NCBI RefSeq assembly: GCF_009467825.1
Contig: NZ_WIOK01000003.1
Span: 124,001-188,000 of the forward strand
Direction of reading: 5' to 3'
DNA: 64,000 bases
From: Cyclobacterium xiamenense
GTDB taxonomy: Bacteria > Bacteroidota > Bacteroidia > Cytophagales > Cyclobacteriaceae
A model generated the notes under the pieces. That model worked only from the letters and a program-made list of their open reading frames with translations. It was not told where the DNA came from and made no database searches. Positions 24,766 to 33,456 of the stretch are shown here, piece after piece (the stretch's first letter is position 1; each line of letters begins with the position of its first letter). The position numbers were made by a program, and so were the translations under genes.

Positions 24766-25220
24766 GCGAGTACCTGGTTACTTTTTTGGGCATCTATTTC
24801 CTATGCCTGTTTAAATTCATCGCAGGCCCGCTCCTGGGCTCTGCAGCTGGTTTCGGACTAGGTGAAATTGTAGTCGTTACGGTGTCAGGTATGATGACTT
24901 CGGTTGTGTTGTTTTCTTTTTTGGGCGAGTGGTTTAGAAAAAACTGGGGTTTGATCCGACGAAAAAAACCCAAACGCTTTTCAAAAAAGACGCGCAATAT
25001 CATCCATGTCTGGCACAGGTTTGGTATTTGGGGCATCGCATTTTTGACGCCGGTAGTGCTTACGCCAATCGGAGGTACGGTAGTACTCACCTCCTTTGGA
25101 ATCGCCAAACGAAAAATCCTGTTCAGCATGCTGGTGAGTTCGCTTTTTTGGGCCATTACTTTTGGCCTCAGCATAGAGCGGCTGTTAGAAATCCCCTTCT
25201 TGAAAAATCTCTGGCTATAA
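24762..25220 (+). CDS. Small integral membrane protein of unknown function
   Basis: The protein has 152 residues with about four hydrophobic helices: LVTFLGIYFLCLFKFIAGPL, IVVVTVSGMMTSVVLFSFLG, GIWGIAFLTPVVLTPIGGTV and ILFSMLVSSLFWAITFGLSI. A very basic loop (RRKKPKRFSKKTRN) lies between helices 2 and 3. The TPVVLTPIGGT stretch recalls small multidrug-export/SNARE-associated proteins (Sm_multidrug_ex, DedA-like), but I would not name it. ATGA overlap with the antiporter gene suggests a linked role. Confidence 0.6.
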   Translation: MSEYLVTFLGIYFLCLFKFIAGPLLGSAAGFGLGEIVVVTVSGMMTSVVLFSFLGEWFRKNWGLIRRKKPKRFSKKTRNIIHVWHRFGIWGIAFLTPVVLTPIGGTVVLTSFGIAKRKILFSMLVSSLFWAITFGLSIERLLEIPFLKNLWL

Positions 25221-25297
25221 ATGGAGATTTATACCAGCAGTGGCATCGCTCAGGTTTTTGCCTTGCTACTCCTGACACCCCACACCGATCCAACAGA

Positions 25298-25333
25298 AAA
25301 AGGCTGCCTTTATACGTTTAGACAGCCCCTTTT
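25298..25333. terminator. Probable bidirectional terminator
   Basis: AAAAAGGCTGCC and GACAGCCCCTTTT pair with one bulge around a 10-base loop, between the plus-strand membrane protein gene and the minus-strand FKBP gene. Confidence 0.6.
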
Positions 25334-25355
25334 GTGAATCAGCTTCAGTGTCAAT

Positions 25356-26315
25356 TTATTGCACCGCCAATATTTCTGCTTTGAACCAAACGGGAGTAAA
25401 GGGCCTCACCAGATCGATCTGCTCCCCCCTCTCTACCAAGTCCGCTCGGATCGCTTCGGGAAGAATTTGAATGGAATTTACGTAGGAGGCAAAAGAGGTG
25501 GCCAGCACTTCGATCTTTTCATCTGGCAAAACGCCCTTCAAGCCTTCGTTCAAAAAGGTCAATCCCGAACTGCCTATGGAAATGGTCGTGGGTTGATTGG
25601 AGGTGTAGGACTCGAAAGCAGGCGCTGCCGCTCCCAATTCGAACAACTCAAAATCAAACGAGACATTGCTCCCCAATTTCGATTCGGTTTTGGTTTCGTC
25701 TCCTACTTCCACGCTCCGGAAATAAACCCCGTCGGCAACTTCTTCAAACCCCTCCAGTTCGTTTTCCTCGATGAAGTCTTGAATCAGTTGTTCCTCCCGT
25801 TGCTGAAGCTCTTCTTCTGTATATTTCTTGACAAATTTCAGCTGGATTACCAGGTTTGAAGCAGGTAGGATCAATTGCTCATACCCATAATTCCCAAAAG
25901 CCAGGTAGGATGGGGTATAAAGCATCATTTCTTCCCCTTCCCTAGCAAGACCTGCGGCATAGGTGATGGCGATGGGCCACAAGCCATCCTGGCTATAGTT
26001 AAAATATTTCGGTTCCTTGGATTCATCCAGGTAGGAATCGATCAACTGACCGTCTATAGTTTTGATTTCATAGTAAATACCGATGTAGTCTGCATTGACA
26101 AACTGAGCGGCGTCCGGCTTTTCCTCGGTTTTTTCGTAATAAAACCCTGCTTGCGCCTTGGTTGCATTGATATTATTGGAGGAAATGTACTCCTCCATTA
26201 TCAAATTGTCCCGGGTGATGGACTGATCCAGATCGGTTTCGGTTTCTTCTATGCAGGAGGTGAATAACATGGTGGAAAGCCCTAAAAGCCAGCCAAATCT
26301 GTTGGATAAAATCAT
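25356..26315 (-). CDS. FKBP-type peptidyl-prolyl isomerase lipoprotein
   Basis: The protein has 319 residues with a lipoprotein signal (GWLLGLSTMLFTSC, Cys21). Two FKBP-like modules follow. The first (about 70-165) has ADYIGIYYEIKTIDGQLIDS, WPIAITYAAGLAREGEEMML and PSYLAFGNYG...LILPASNLVIQLKFV. The second (about 195-318) has GSNVSFDFELFEL, GLKGVLPDEKIEVL and FTPVWFKAEIL but lacks much of the active-site pattern. It is probably a periplasmic-facing folding factor. Confidence 0.78.
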   Translation of the reverse strand: MILSNRFGWLLGLSTMLFTSCIEETETDLDQSITRDNLIMEEYISSNNINATKAQAGFYYEKTEEKPDAAQFVNADYIGIYYEIKTIDGQLIDSYLDESKEPKYFNYSQDGLWPIAITYAAGLAREGEEMMLYTPSYLAFGNYGYEQLILPASNLVIQLKFVKKYTEEELQQREEQLIQDFIEENELEGFEEVADGVYFRSVEVGDETKTESKLGSNVSFDFELFELGAAAPAFESYTSNQPTTISIGSSGLTFLNEGLKGVLPDEKIEVLATSFASYVNSIQILPEAIRADLVERGEQIDLVRPFTPVWFKAEILAVQ

Positions 26316-26344
26316 GGTAAAATAGCTAATTTAATGGATATGGT

Positions 26345-27673
26345 TTATTTATTCTTTAGGTTGAAATTCATGCGAAGGTTTACTCCACCGATGGAAAACT
26401 GTTGGTTGGCAAAGGTAAGGTTGCTTAGCGGTAGTTTGTAAAACGGCTCCAGGGAAAAATAAAATTCGTTGTTTAGCTTGTATTCGTACCCAAAGGAAAT
26501 GTTCAACAAACCCGCCAAGTCGGCGTTACGCTGATCGGAAGCAGGTGTATTGATGGTACTGAATTGTTGCACATTTGGCGCATATTCCAACGTACCACTC
26601 ATGCTATTGGCGGTGAACAAGGATTGGGTTTGCACGGTTTCCACGGTGTTTTGCTCCAAATAAACCATGCTGGAAAGTCCGGTAATGAGGTAGATACCCG
26701 TCTGTTTTTTGTCGAATACCTTGTATTTCAGGTTAACGGGAATATCCAGTGATGCAAAATTCAATTGATAGTCGGTATCAATGATGTTGCTATTCGTGCG
26801 CGCATCAAAACTAGGGGTTGCTTGCTGCCGGAGCGGTTGGAAATTTTGCGGCGAAACACGTTGGCTTGCATAGGCCAGACCTACATCCAGTTTTAGTCTC
26901 TTGGTCAGCGATATTTCAGACATCAACCCTGCTCCCAGATTCATGCCTGATACCGGGTTGGAGTTGGCCTGAGGGCTTACCATCAGGCCAACTTTCACTG
27001 CACGAGATTCGGTGGGTACCTCGTTGGCCTCCGGTACTTCCTCGGCTGTTTTCCACTGGTCTACCATTTGTTGGGCCTCGGACTCGGAAATGCCTTCCTT
27101 CTGTTCGGTTTGCGGAATGGATTCAAAAAGAAAATCGGAAGCGACTTTTTCCGTCACTACGGCCTGAAAATCCGCCCATGCGTCTCCAAAGGCCATGGAC
27201 CAAAAACCCGGATCTCCTGCGACTGTTTCGGGCACTGCTTCCACTTTTCGCTTGTCGTTCGATTCCGGGCTACCTTTTCGCGCCGGAATGGCTGTTGGAG
27301 CTAAGGCAAGAGCAGGGCCTTGTTGAGCGTTTTCAGCTGGCTTCTCACTAGAGGAGGTGGGCGCGGTTGAATCAATGACAGGCTGGCTATTTTCCTCAGA
27401 AAACAGCGGATCCTCTATCGAAATGGAGTCTGTCAAGGCCCGCACCTTCTCTTCAATAATTGCTTGTTCGGGGTAATACAGGAAGAAAAAGAGCAGACTG
27501 GCGGCAATTCCTGCCCCCAGAAAGGGCCATAAAACAAGCCAACGCCCGCTTTTTTTGGGCTTGAAATAGGCCTTCGAAAACTTTTCCCAAGCCTGTGGAT
27601 CAAAGGGCTCTTCATGGCTACTGAAGGAGGCTTTGATCTTCTCCACAAGTTTCTTATCGAACTGCTCCTTCAT
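26345..27673 (-). CDS. Anti-sigma-like membrane protein fused to a C-terminal beta-barrel domain
   Basis: The protein has 442 residues. Residues 1-44 are a basic cytoplasmic segment with AWEKFSKAYFK, followed by one transmembrane helix (about 46-67). Then comes a long Ser/Pro/Glu-rich linker (70-225) and a domain of about 215 residues with alternating strands typical of small outer-membrane barrels (VKVGLMVSPQ, GAGLMSEISLTKRLKLDVGL, FGYEYKLNNEFYFSLEPFYK, GGVNLRMNFNLK). Its ATG lies inside the end of the ECF sigma gene (20-base overlap). The position, cytoplasmic tail and helix suggest an anti-sigma factor; the barrel would then reach the outer membrane. Confidence 0.65.
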   Translation of the reverse strand: MKEQFDKKLVEKIKASFSSHEEPFDPQAWEKFSKAYFKPKKSGRWLVLWPFLGAGIAASLLFFFLYYPEQAIIEEKVRALTDSISIEDPLFSEENSQPVIDSTAPTSSSEKPAENAQQGPALALAPTAIPARKGSPESNDKRKVEAVPETVAGDPGFWSMAFGDAWADFQAVVTEKVASDFLFESIPQTEQKEGISESEAQQMVDQWKTAEEVPEANEVPTESRAVKVGLMVSPQANSNPVSGMNLGAGLMSEISLTKRLKLDVGLAYASQRVSPQNFQPLRQQATPSFDARTNSNIIDTDYQLNFASLDIPVNLKYKVFDKKQTGIYLITGLSSMVYLEQNTVETVQTQSLFTANSMSGTLEYAPNVQQFSTINTPASDQRNADLAGLLNISFGYEYKLNNEFYFSLEPFYKLPLSNLTFANQQFSIGGVNLRMNFNLKNK

Positions 27674-28232
27674 TTTTTATTTGATTGATTGCAATAATTT
27701 TTTCGCGTAATTTTTCTTTGGCTCTTGCCAGGTACGTTCGGCAAGTACTAGCGGGCATTCCCAGTTTTTCTCCAATTTCATTGTGCTTGTACCCCTCAAT
27801 TTCATACATGTTGAATACCAGGCGCAAGGTTTCGGGAAGCTCTCCTAGCGAGCGAAGGATGTCTTCTTTTGACAACGTATCTATGATGTCCGGATCGTAG
27901 GTCACGGCATTGGCCTTTTCGATATCCATCGCCGCGTAATGTTTTAAGTTTTTTCGGTAATAATCCACCGACGTATTGATAATGATCCGTCGAAACCAGG
28001 CCTTAAACGAATTGTCGATTGAAAACTGATCCAATTTATCGAACGCTTTCATAAAGCTGTCGTTGACGATTTCACAGGCCTCCTCCCTACTTCCGGAATA
28101 CCGAAGCGCGACACTCATGGCATAGCCATAAAAGTGCCGGTAAAGCCTTTCCAACGAACTCCGGTCCCGTTTTTGCGCTTTTTGTATGAGGTCTTTCTCC
28201 AAAAGCCTTTCGTTAATACTAAGTAGGTTCAT
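27654..28232 (-). CDS. ECF-type RNA polymerase sigma factor
   Basis: The sigma factor has 192 residues from the ATG at 28232; the upstream open frame lacks family similarity. Region 2 has LERLYRHFYGYAMSVALRYS, EACEIVNDSFMKAFDKLDQF and FKAWFRRIIINTSVDYYRK. Region 4 has LGELPETLRLVFNMYEIEGY and HNEIGEKLGMPASTCRTYLA. It directs RNA polymerase to a stress or envelope regulon. Translation is coupled to the following anti-sigma-like barrel protein by a 20-base overlap, so the latter very likely controls it. Confidence 0.9.
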   Translation of the reverse strand: MNLLSINERLLEKDLIQKAQKRDRSSLERLYRHFYGYAMSVALRYSGSREEACEIVNDSFMKAFDKLDQFSIDNSFKAWFRRIIINTSVDYYRKNLKHYAAMDIEKANAVTYDPDIIDTLSKEDILRSLGELPETLRLVFNMYEIEGYKHNEIGEKLGMPASTCRTYLARAKEKLREKIIAINQIKNEGAVR

Positions 28233-28497
28233 TATCCTGACGCAATCCCTGAAAGAAACGCTACAGGCAGACAAAAATTTTTCTCTCAGGTTCCATAAAT
28301 CGGCGAAGCGGCTGTTCATTTGGGGCGAAAAGCCTGGCTGAAAATGCTTACCTGCCAAACCGATAAATCAAGCCCATAATAACCGGATACGTATTGTCCG
28401 CTCCAGTTGGCCTTTGTTTGTTAGCATAATCTGATTATTTTTAGACCTGCAACGGTAACAATGCGCACAAATTTAGCGTTTATTTTCCTGATCATCT

Positions 28498-29232
28498 ATG
28501 AAGGTTAAAATGAAATACTTACTTATTCTGGCTCTGGCGTTGCTGGCTACGCATCCATTGCTGGCACAGCGCGGTGAGGCGGGTGACTACGACTACGATC
28601 AGGAGGTACTGTTTGGAATCAATAAAAATACCAATGGAGGATTAATCGGCGGTGTCAGCTTCAAATTGGGCTCCCGTATAGGTGATAATTTGTTTCAATT
28701 TTTCAATCTGGAATTGGCAAACGTAAAAAATCCGAAAGAGGTCCGATACAATACCGTTTTGGGAAACAGCTACATCTTTGGTAAATCCAATTACCTGTAT
28801 GCCATTCGCCCCCAATACGGTAGAGAGGTGCTTATTTTTAAGAAAGCCCCCCATCAAGGCGTCCAAATTTCCCTGTTGGGTGCCATTGGTCCATCCATCG
28901 GCCTGATTGCTCCGTATTTTATCGAATATTCGCTCAACCGCACCGAGACGGTACGCGAGCAATACGATCCTGCCGTGCACCAAAGTCGATTCAACGTGTT
29001 GGGCCCAGGCAGGCTTTTTGAGGGAATCGGGGATTCCGAGATTGCCTTTGGTGGAAATGCCAAGGCAGCCATGACCTTTGAATTCGGATTTTTTAAATCG
29101 AACGTAACCGGAGTGGAACTGGGTTACCAATTAGAGGGTTTTACCAAAGAGATTCCTTTGATGCCCACTACGGAAAATCGGCAGGTTTTCCAATCCGTCT
29201 ACTTTACCCTCTTTTACGGGTTTCGGCGGTAG
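28498..29232 (+). CDS. Outer-membrane beta-barrel protein, unknown
   Basis: The protein has 244 residues with a signal peptide ([18 protein letters not shown]). The rest looks like a small barrel: [81 protein letters not shown] and [12 protein letters not shown]. The end in an aromatic/Arg strand fits outer-membrane insertion. No domain name comes to mind. It lies alone between the divergent sigma operon and lipA. Confidence 0.6.
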   Translation: MKVKMKYLLILALALLATHPLLAQRGEAGDYDYDQEVLFGINKNTNGGLIGGVSFKLGSRIGDNLFQFFNLELANVKNPKEVRYNTVLGNSYIFGKSNYLYAIRPQYGREVLIFKKAPHQGVQISLLGAIGPSIGLIAPYFIEYSLNRTETVREQYDPAVHQSRFNVLGPGRLFEGIGDSEIAFGGNAKAAMTFEFGFFKSNVTGVELGYQLEGFTKEIPLMPTTENRQVFQSVYFTLFYGFRR

Positions 29233-29245
29233 CAAATCGGGTTCC

Positions 29246-29276
29246 TTTGGGATTCCTGCCTATTTCATTAATTTTG
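29246..29276 (+). promoter_or_regulatory. Promoter of lipA
   Basis: TTTG (29246-29249), a 19-base spacer, then TAATTTTG (29269-29276) match the Bacteroidota TTTG-N19-TAnnTTTG promoter exactly. The start site would be near 29283, about 14 bases before the ATG. Confidence 0.75.
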
Positions 29277-29296
29277 GACCGAATAAAACATTCGAT

Positions 29297-30175
29297 ATGA
29301 TAGAACTGCCGGTAATAGCTGAAGCACAAACAAAAAAGAAAAAACCAGACTGGCTCCGGGTAAAATTACCCATTGGCAAAGAATACGCAAAGGTGCGCAA
29401 ACTGGTGGACGAACACAAACTGCACACCATTTGTGAAAGTGGAAACTGTCCCAACATGGGCGAATGCTGGGGCGCCGGAACGGCGACCTTTATGATACTT
29501 GGAAACGTTTGTACCCGCTCATGCTCCTTCTGCGCCGTGGCCACCGGAAGGCCTCCGGAATACGATGAGGACGAGCCCAGACGCGTCGCCGAAGCTATCA
29601 AGCTCATGCAGGTAAAACATGCCGTTATCACCTCGGTAAACCGGGATGAGCTAAAAGACCGGGGAGCAGAAATTTGGTACCAGACAGTCACCGAAACCAA
29701 GAAACTTTCGCCGGAAACGACCATTGAAACCTTGATACCCGATGTGAAAAGCAACTGGGATGCCTTGTACCGCATGATTAGTGCAGGTCAGGAAGTAGTT
29801 TCCCACAACATGGAAACCGTCGAACGCCTGTACCGAAGGGTACGCCCCCAAGCCAAGTACGCGCGTTCCCTGGAGCAAATAAAGCTAACCAAAGAATACG
29901 GCAAACGAACCAAGACAGGCATCATGCTAGGATTGGGGGAAACCAAAGAGGAAGTGCATCAGGCCATGGATCATTTGGTCGCGCATGGATGCGATATCTT
30001 AACACTCGGTCAGTACCTGCAGCCTACCAGCCGCCACATTGAAGTGGCGGAATTCATCCACCCGGAACAGTTCGAAGCCTACCGGGAAGCCGGACTGGAA
30101 AGAGGACTCAAATACGTAGAATCCGGACCATTGGTTCGATCCTCCTACCACGCAGAGAGACACGTCAATGTCTAG
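29297..30175 (+). CDS. lipA: Lipoyl synthase
   Basis: This 292-residue radical-SAM enzyme inserts two sulfurs into octanoyl groups on lipoyl domains. The auxiliary cluster motif is [12 protein letters not shown] and the radical-SAM cluster is CTRSCSFC, with SAM binding around [10 protein letters not shown]. The C-terminal [12 protein letters not shown] and the serine of [12 protein letters not shown] (the cluster ligand Ser) are present. It has a consensus promoter just upstream and a perfect-stem terminator just downstream, so it forms a single-gene unit. Confidence 0.96.
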   Translation: MIELPVIAEAQTKKKKPDWLRVKLPIGKEYAKVRKLVDEHKLHTICESGNCPNMGECWGAGTATFMILGNVCTRSCSFCAVATGRPPEYDEDEPRRVAEAIKLMQVKHAVITSVNRDELKDRGAEIWYQTVTETKKLSPETTIETLIPDVKSNWDALYRMISAGQEVVSHNMETVERLYRRVRPQAKYARSLEQIKLTKEYGKRTKTGIMLGLGETKEEVHQAMDHLVAHGCDILTLGQYLQPTSRHIEVAEFIHPEQFEAYREAGLERGLKYVESGPLVRSSYHAERHVNV

Positions 30176-30213
30176 AAAAAAGCGGTTCTTTTTCACAGGA
30201 ACCGCTTTTTTTT
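30176..30213 (+). terminator. Terminator after lipA
   Basis: A 13-bp perfect stem AAAAAAGCGGTTC/GAACCGCTTTTTT with a 10-base loop begins two bases after the lipA stop and ends in a T-run. Confidence 0.9.
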
Positions 30214-30305
30214 GGGATTTTGTCGGCTAAAAAACAGATAATGGTTTATTTTTTGTAATTTAAGGATGTCCTTATTGACATACACGGTTTTAATTTGGCA
30301 TCACA

Positions 30306-30899
30306 ATGAATTTCAACAAACTATATGCGTTGCTATTTCTGGGGTTATTGCTGATTTCCTGTTCACCTAAGACCATCGGGGGATTAAGCAAGGAGGAATA
30401 CGCTTCCTGGAAACAGCAGAAAAAAGAGCTGACGCCGGAAGGGTACAAAAACCTGGTGGAAACCAACGAACAGCTCGCTGAGGAAAATCGCAGTTACTCG
30501 GAAAAAGAGGCGAACCTGAATCAGGTCATTGAAGATAAGAATCATGAAATCAGCCGCTTAACGCAACAACTTTCCAGAATGGGAACGCAAGCGTCGGGAG
30601 ACCGCCCGGTAGCGGACACAGAAACCAATCCCTGGGATCGTGGGGTGGTATTCAAGGTCCAACTGGCCGCATTTGATGACTATGACCTGCGAGAGCTTAC
30701 CGAAAATGGCAGCGACCTCAAAATTATCGACCAGGACGGCTACATCAAATACGTGCTGGGCCAGTTTCGGGACTACGAGATGGCCGATGCATTCAAGAAA
30801 AAACTACGCAAAATCGGCGTAAAAGAAGCCTGGATCGTGCCGTACAAGGACGGTGAACGCGTCCCACTTAAGGAGGTACTTACCGAGGTGATTGAGTAA
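30306..30899 (+). CDS. Lipoprotein with coiled coil and SPOR-like C-terminus
   Basis: The protein has 197 residues with a lipoprotein signal (LYALLFLGLLLISC, Cys20). A coiled coil of about 65 residues follows (LVETNEQLAEENRSYSEKEA), then a linker, then a C-terminal domain of about 75 residues: VVFKVQLAAFDDYDLRELT, GYIKYVLGQFRDYEMADAFK and GVKEAWIVPYKDGERV. This is the beta-alpha-beta layout of SPOR-type modules that bind denuded peptidoglycan at division sites. SPOR assignment is by pattern only. Confidence 0.7.
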   Translation: MNFNKLYALLFLGLLLISCSPKTIGGLSKEEYASWKQQKKELTPEGYKNLVETNEQLAEENRSYSEKEANLNQVIEDKNHEISRLTQQLSRMGTQASGDRPVADTETNPWDRGVVFKVQLAAFDDYDLRELTENGSDLKIIDQDGYIKYVLGQFRDYEMADAFKKKLRKIGVKEAWIVPYKDGERVPLKEVLTEVIE

Positions 30900-31006
30900 T
30901 TTTAAGCGGCTAGCCTCCTGATGTTTGGGCATTGCTTTCGTTTTTTAGCGAAGATATGGGAATTTTTTGCCCTGTCCGGCCTGTTTGTTTTGTAATTTAC
31001 CCCAGT

Positions 31007-32707
31007 ATGGATTTTAGATGGAAACGTAAACACAAGGCGCTAGAAGAGACCGTCGAACGCCTGAGCAGCGATATCAACGTAAACCCTACCCTTGCGAACA
31101 TGCTGGTAAATCGGGGTATAGCGGATTTTCAGCAAGCCAAAGATTTTTTTCGTCCGGACCTCGACAAACTACACGATCCCATGCGCATGAAGGACATGGA
31201 TCTGGCTGTAAACCGCCTCGTCAGGGCCATTGAAAACAACGAGCCCATTTTGGTATATGGCGATTACGACGTGGACGGGACCACCTCTGTCGCCATGTTT
31301 TACAGTTTTCTTACCTCGTTTTACCCACACGTGGCCTTTTATATCCCCGATCGGTACAAAGAAGGGTACGGTATTTCGGAAAAAGGCGTTCGGTATGCCG
31401 CAGAAAACAAGTTCAAGCTTCTGGTGTCCCTGGACTGTGGCATTAAAGCCCTGGACAAAATCGATTTGGCTAATGAATTGGGGGTGGATTGTATCATCTG
31501 TGATCACCACACCCCCGGAGAGCAGCTTCCTAAAGCCATCGCCGTTTTGGATCCCAAACGCAAGGATTGCTCCTATCCGTACAAAGAACTGAGTGGCTGT
31601 GGGGTGGGCTTTAAATTGGTTCAGGCCTTCTCGGAATTCACCGGGCGAAGTCAGGCAAACCTGTACTCCTATCTGGACCTGGTCGCCATCAGTATCGCTT
31701 CGGATATCGTCCCCATCACCGGGGAGAACCGTATTCTCGCCTACTACGGACTGGACCGGATCAACAACAACCCAAGGCCCGGAATCAAAGCGTTGATCCT
31801 TAAGGGCAAAGTCGAAAAGGACATCGACATCACCGACATTGTATTCAAAATCGGTCCGAGGATCAACGCCTCCGGTCGCCTGGAACATGCCAAAGCTTCT
31901 GTGGAATTACTCATTGCTTCCAGCCTTGACGAAGGTGTCCGACGGGCCGAGCTGGTTGAAGATGTCAATGCTGCCCGAAAAAATTTCGATGAAAACATCA
32001 CCCGGGAAGCGTTGGAAATGATCGATACCCAGGAACAAAATGGCAGCTCCAAAAGTACCGTGCTGTTTAAAGAAGATTGGCACAAGGGGGTTATCGGCAT
32101 CGTGGCTTCCCGCTGCATCGAAAAATATTACCGGCCTACGATCATCCTCACCGAATCCAATAACAAGGCCACCGGCAGCGCACGCTCCGTTTTCGACTTT
32201 GATATTTACGAAGCCATCGCTGCTTGCAGCGATTTACTGGAGCAATTTGGCGGACATAAATACGCTGCCGGACTTACCTTATCCGTCGAAAACGTCCCCG
32301 CCTTTCAAAAGAAATTTGAATCCATTGTCAGCGAACGAGTCAGTGAGATTCACTTAAAACCCATTCTTGAGATCGACGAGGAACTGATTTTGGATCAAAT
32401 TAACTACCGGTTTTACAACATTTTAAAGCAAATGGCTCCCTTTGGTCCGGGCAATCCGGAGCCTGTTTTTTGCGCAAATCAGGTACATGCCGAAAACGTG
32501 CGGGTTTTAAAAGACAAACACCTCCGGTTTGAAATCATTCAAGACGGACAAAATACCCGTCCCGTCTGTATTGGCTTCGGATTTGCTAAGTACTACGAGT
32601 TGCTAAACAGTAAAATGCGTTTTAATATCGCATTCGAAATTCGAGAAAATACCTTTCGCAACACCAGCAGCCTCCAATTGTACGTAAAGGATATCAAATT
32701 TGACTAA
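31007..32707 (+). CDS. recJ: Single-stranded-DNA exonuclease RecJ
   Basis: This 566-residue 5'-3' ssDNA exonuclease acts in recombination and mismatch repair. I chose ATG 31007 ([10 protein letters not shown]) over the longer open frame because homologues begin there. DHH-family motifs are [53 protein letters not shown] and the DHHA1 part [11 protein letters not shown]. The C-terminal OB domain is [13 protein letters not shown] onwards. Its stop is two bases before lptB. Confidence 0.94.
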   Translation: MDFRWKRKHKALEETVERLSSDINVNPTLANMLVNRGIADFQQAKDFFRPDLDKLHDPMRMKDMDLAVNRLVRAIENNEPILVYGDYDVDGTTSVAMFYSFLTSFYPHVAFYIPDRYKEGYGISEKGVRYAAENKFKLLVSLDCGIKALDKIDLANELGVDCIICDHHTPGEQLPKAIAVLDPKRKDCSYPYKELSGCGVGFKLVQAFSEFTGRSQANLYSYLDLVAISIASDIVPITGENRILAYYGLDRINNNPRPGIKALILKGKVEKDIDITDIVFKIGPRINASGRLEHAKASVELLIASSLDEGVRRAELVEDVNAARKNFDENITREALEMIDTQEQNGSSKSTVLFKEDWHKGVIGIVASRCIEKYYRPTIILTESNNKATGSARSVFDFDIYEAIAACSDLLEQFGGHKYAAGLTLSVENVPAFQKKFESIVSERVSEIHLKPILEIDEELILDQINYRFYNILKQMAPFGPGNPEPVFCANQVHAENVRVLKDKHLRFEIIQDGQNTRPVCIGFGFAKYYELLNSKMRFNIAFEIRENTFRNTSSLQLYVKDIKFD

Positions 32708-32709
32708 CA

Positions 32710-33441
32710 ATGATATTAAGGGCAGAACACCTGATCAAGATATACAAGAAAAAAAAGGTGGTGAATGACATCTCCGTCTCCGTAGAACAGGGAGAAATTG
32801 TCGGGCTATTGGGGCCCAACGGAGCCGGTAAGACTACGTCGTTCTACATGATCGTGGGCCTAATCAAGCCTAACGGCGGAAGGGTCTTCCTGGACGGAGA
32901 TGACATCACCTCCCTCCCCATGTATAGGCGGGCAAAACTGGGAATCGGCTACCTGGCTCAGGAAGCTTCAGTTTTCCGGAAACTCACGGTAGAAGAGAAT
33001 ATCCTGGCGGTATTGGAAATGACCAGCTTACCTAAAAAGGAGCAAAAGGAAAAAGTGGATCAGCTTCTGGAGGAATTCAGCCTTACCCATGTACGGAAAA
33101 ACCTCGGCATGGTGCTCTCCGGGGGAGAACGGCGACGAACCGAAATCGCCCGGGCACTATCGGTGGACCCCAAGTTTGTGCTTCTGGACGAACCCTTTGC
33201 CGGAGTAGACCCCATTGCGGTAGAAGAAATCCAATACATCGTTGCCAAACTTAAAGACAAAAATATCGGGATCCTGATCACCGACCACAATGTAAACGAG
33301 ACACTTTCCATCACCGACCGTGCTTATTTAATGTTTGAAGGTCGGCTACTCAAAGCCGGTACTGCCGAGGAACTCGCTGCAGACGAGCAGGTCCGAAAGG
33401 TTTATCTGGGCAAAAACTTTGAGCTAAAAAGAAAAATTTAA
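32710..33441 (+). CDS. lptB: LPS export ABC transporter ATPase LptB
   Basis: This 243-residue cytoplasmic ATPase powers LptFG extraction of lipopolysaccharide from the inner membrane. It has Walker [17 protein letters not shown], the Q-loop region [20 protein letters not shown], signature [12 protein letters not shown], Walker [19 protein letters not shown] and the switch ITDHNVNE, all as in LptB. It follows recJ by two bases and precedes the GH3 gene by 15. The permease genes lptF/G are not in this window. Confidence 0.93.
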   Translation: MILRAEHLIKIYKKKKVVNDISVSVEQGEIVGLLGPNGAGKTTSFYMIVGLIKPNGGRVFLDGDDITSLPMYRRAKLGIGYLAQEASVFRKLTVEENILAVLEMTSLPKKEQKEKVDQLLEEFSLTHVRKNLGMVLSGGERRRTEIARALSVDPKFVLLDEPFAGVDPIAVEEIQYIVAKLKDKNIGILITDHNVNETLSITDRAYLMFEGRLLKAGTAEELAADEQVRKVYLGKNFELKRKI

Positions 33442-33456
33442 ACGGAAATCCCTCAC

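Noticed and set aside
25221-25337. 38-codon frame starting directly after the small membrane protein stop
   Set aside because: It runs into a hairpin terminator and has no domain-like features.
31169-31888. Long minus-strand open frame (239 codons)
   Set aside because: It is antisense to recJ and shows shadow composition only.
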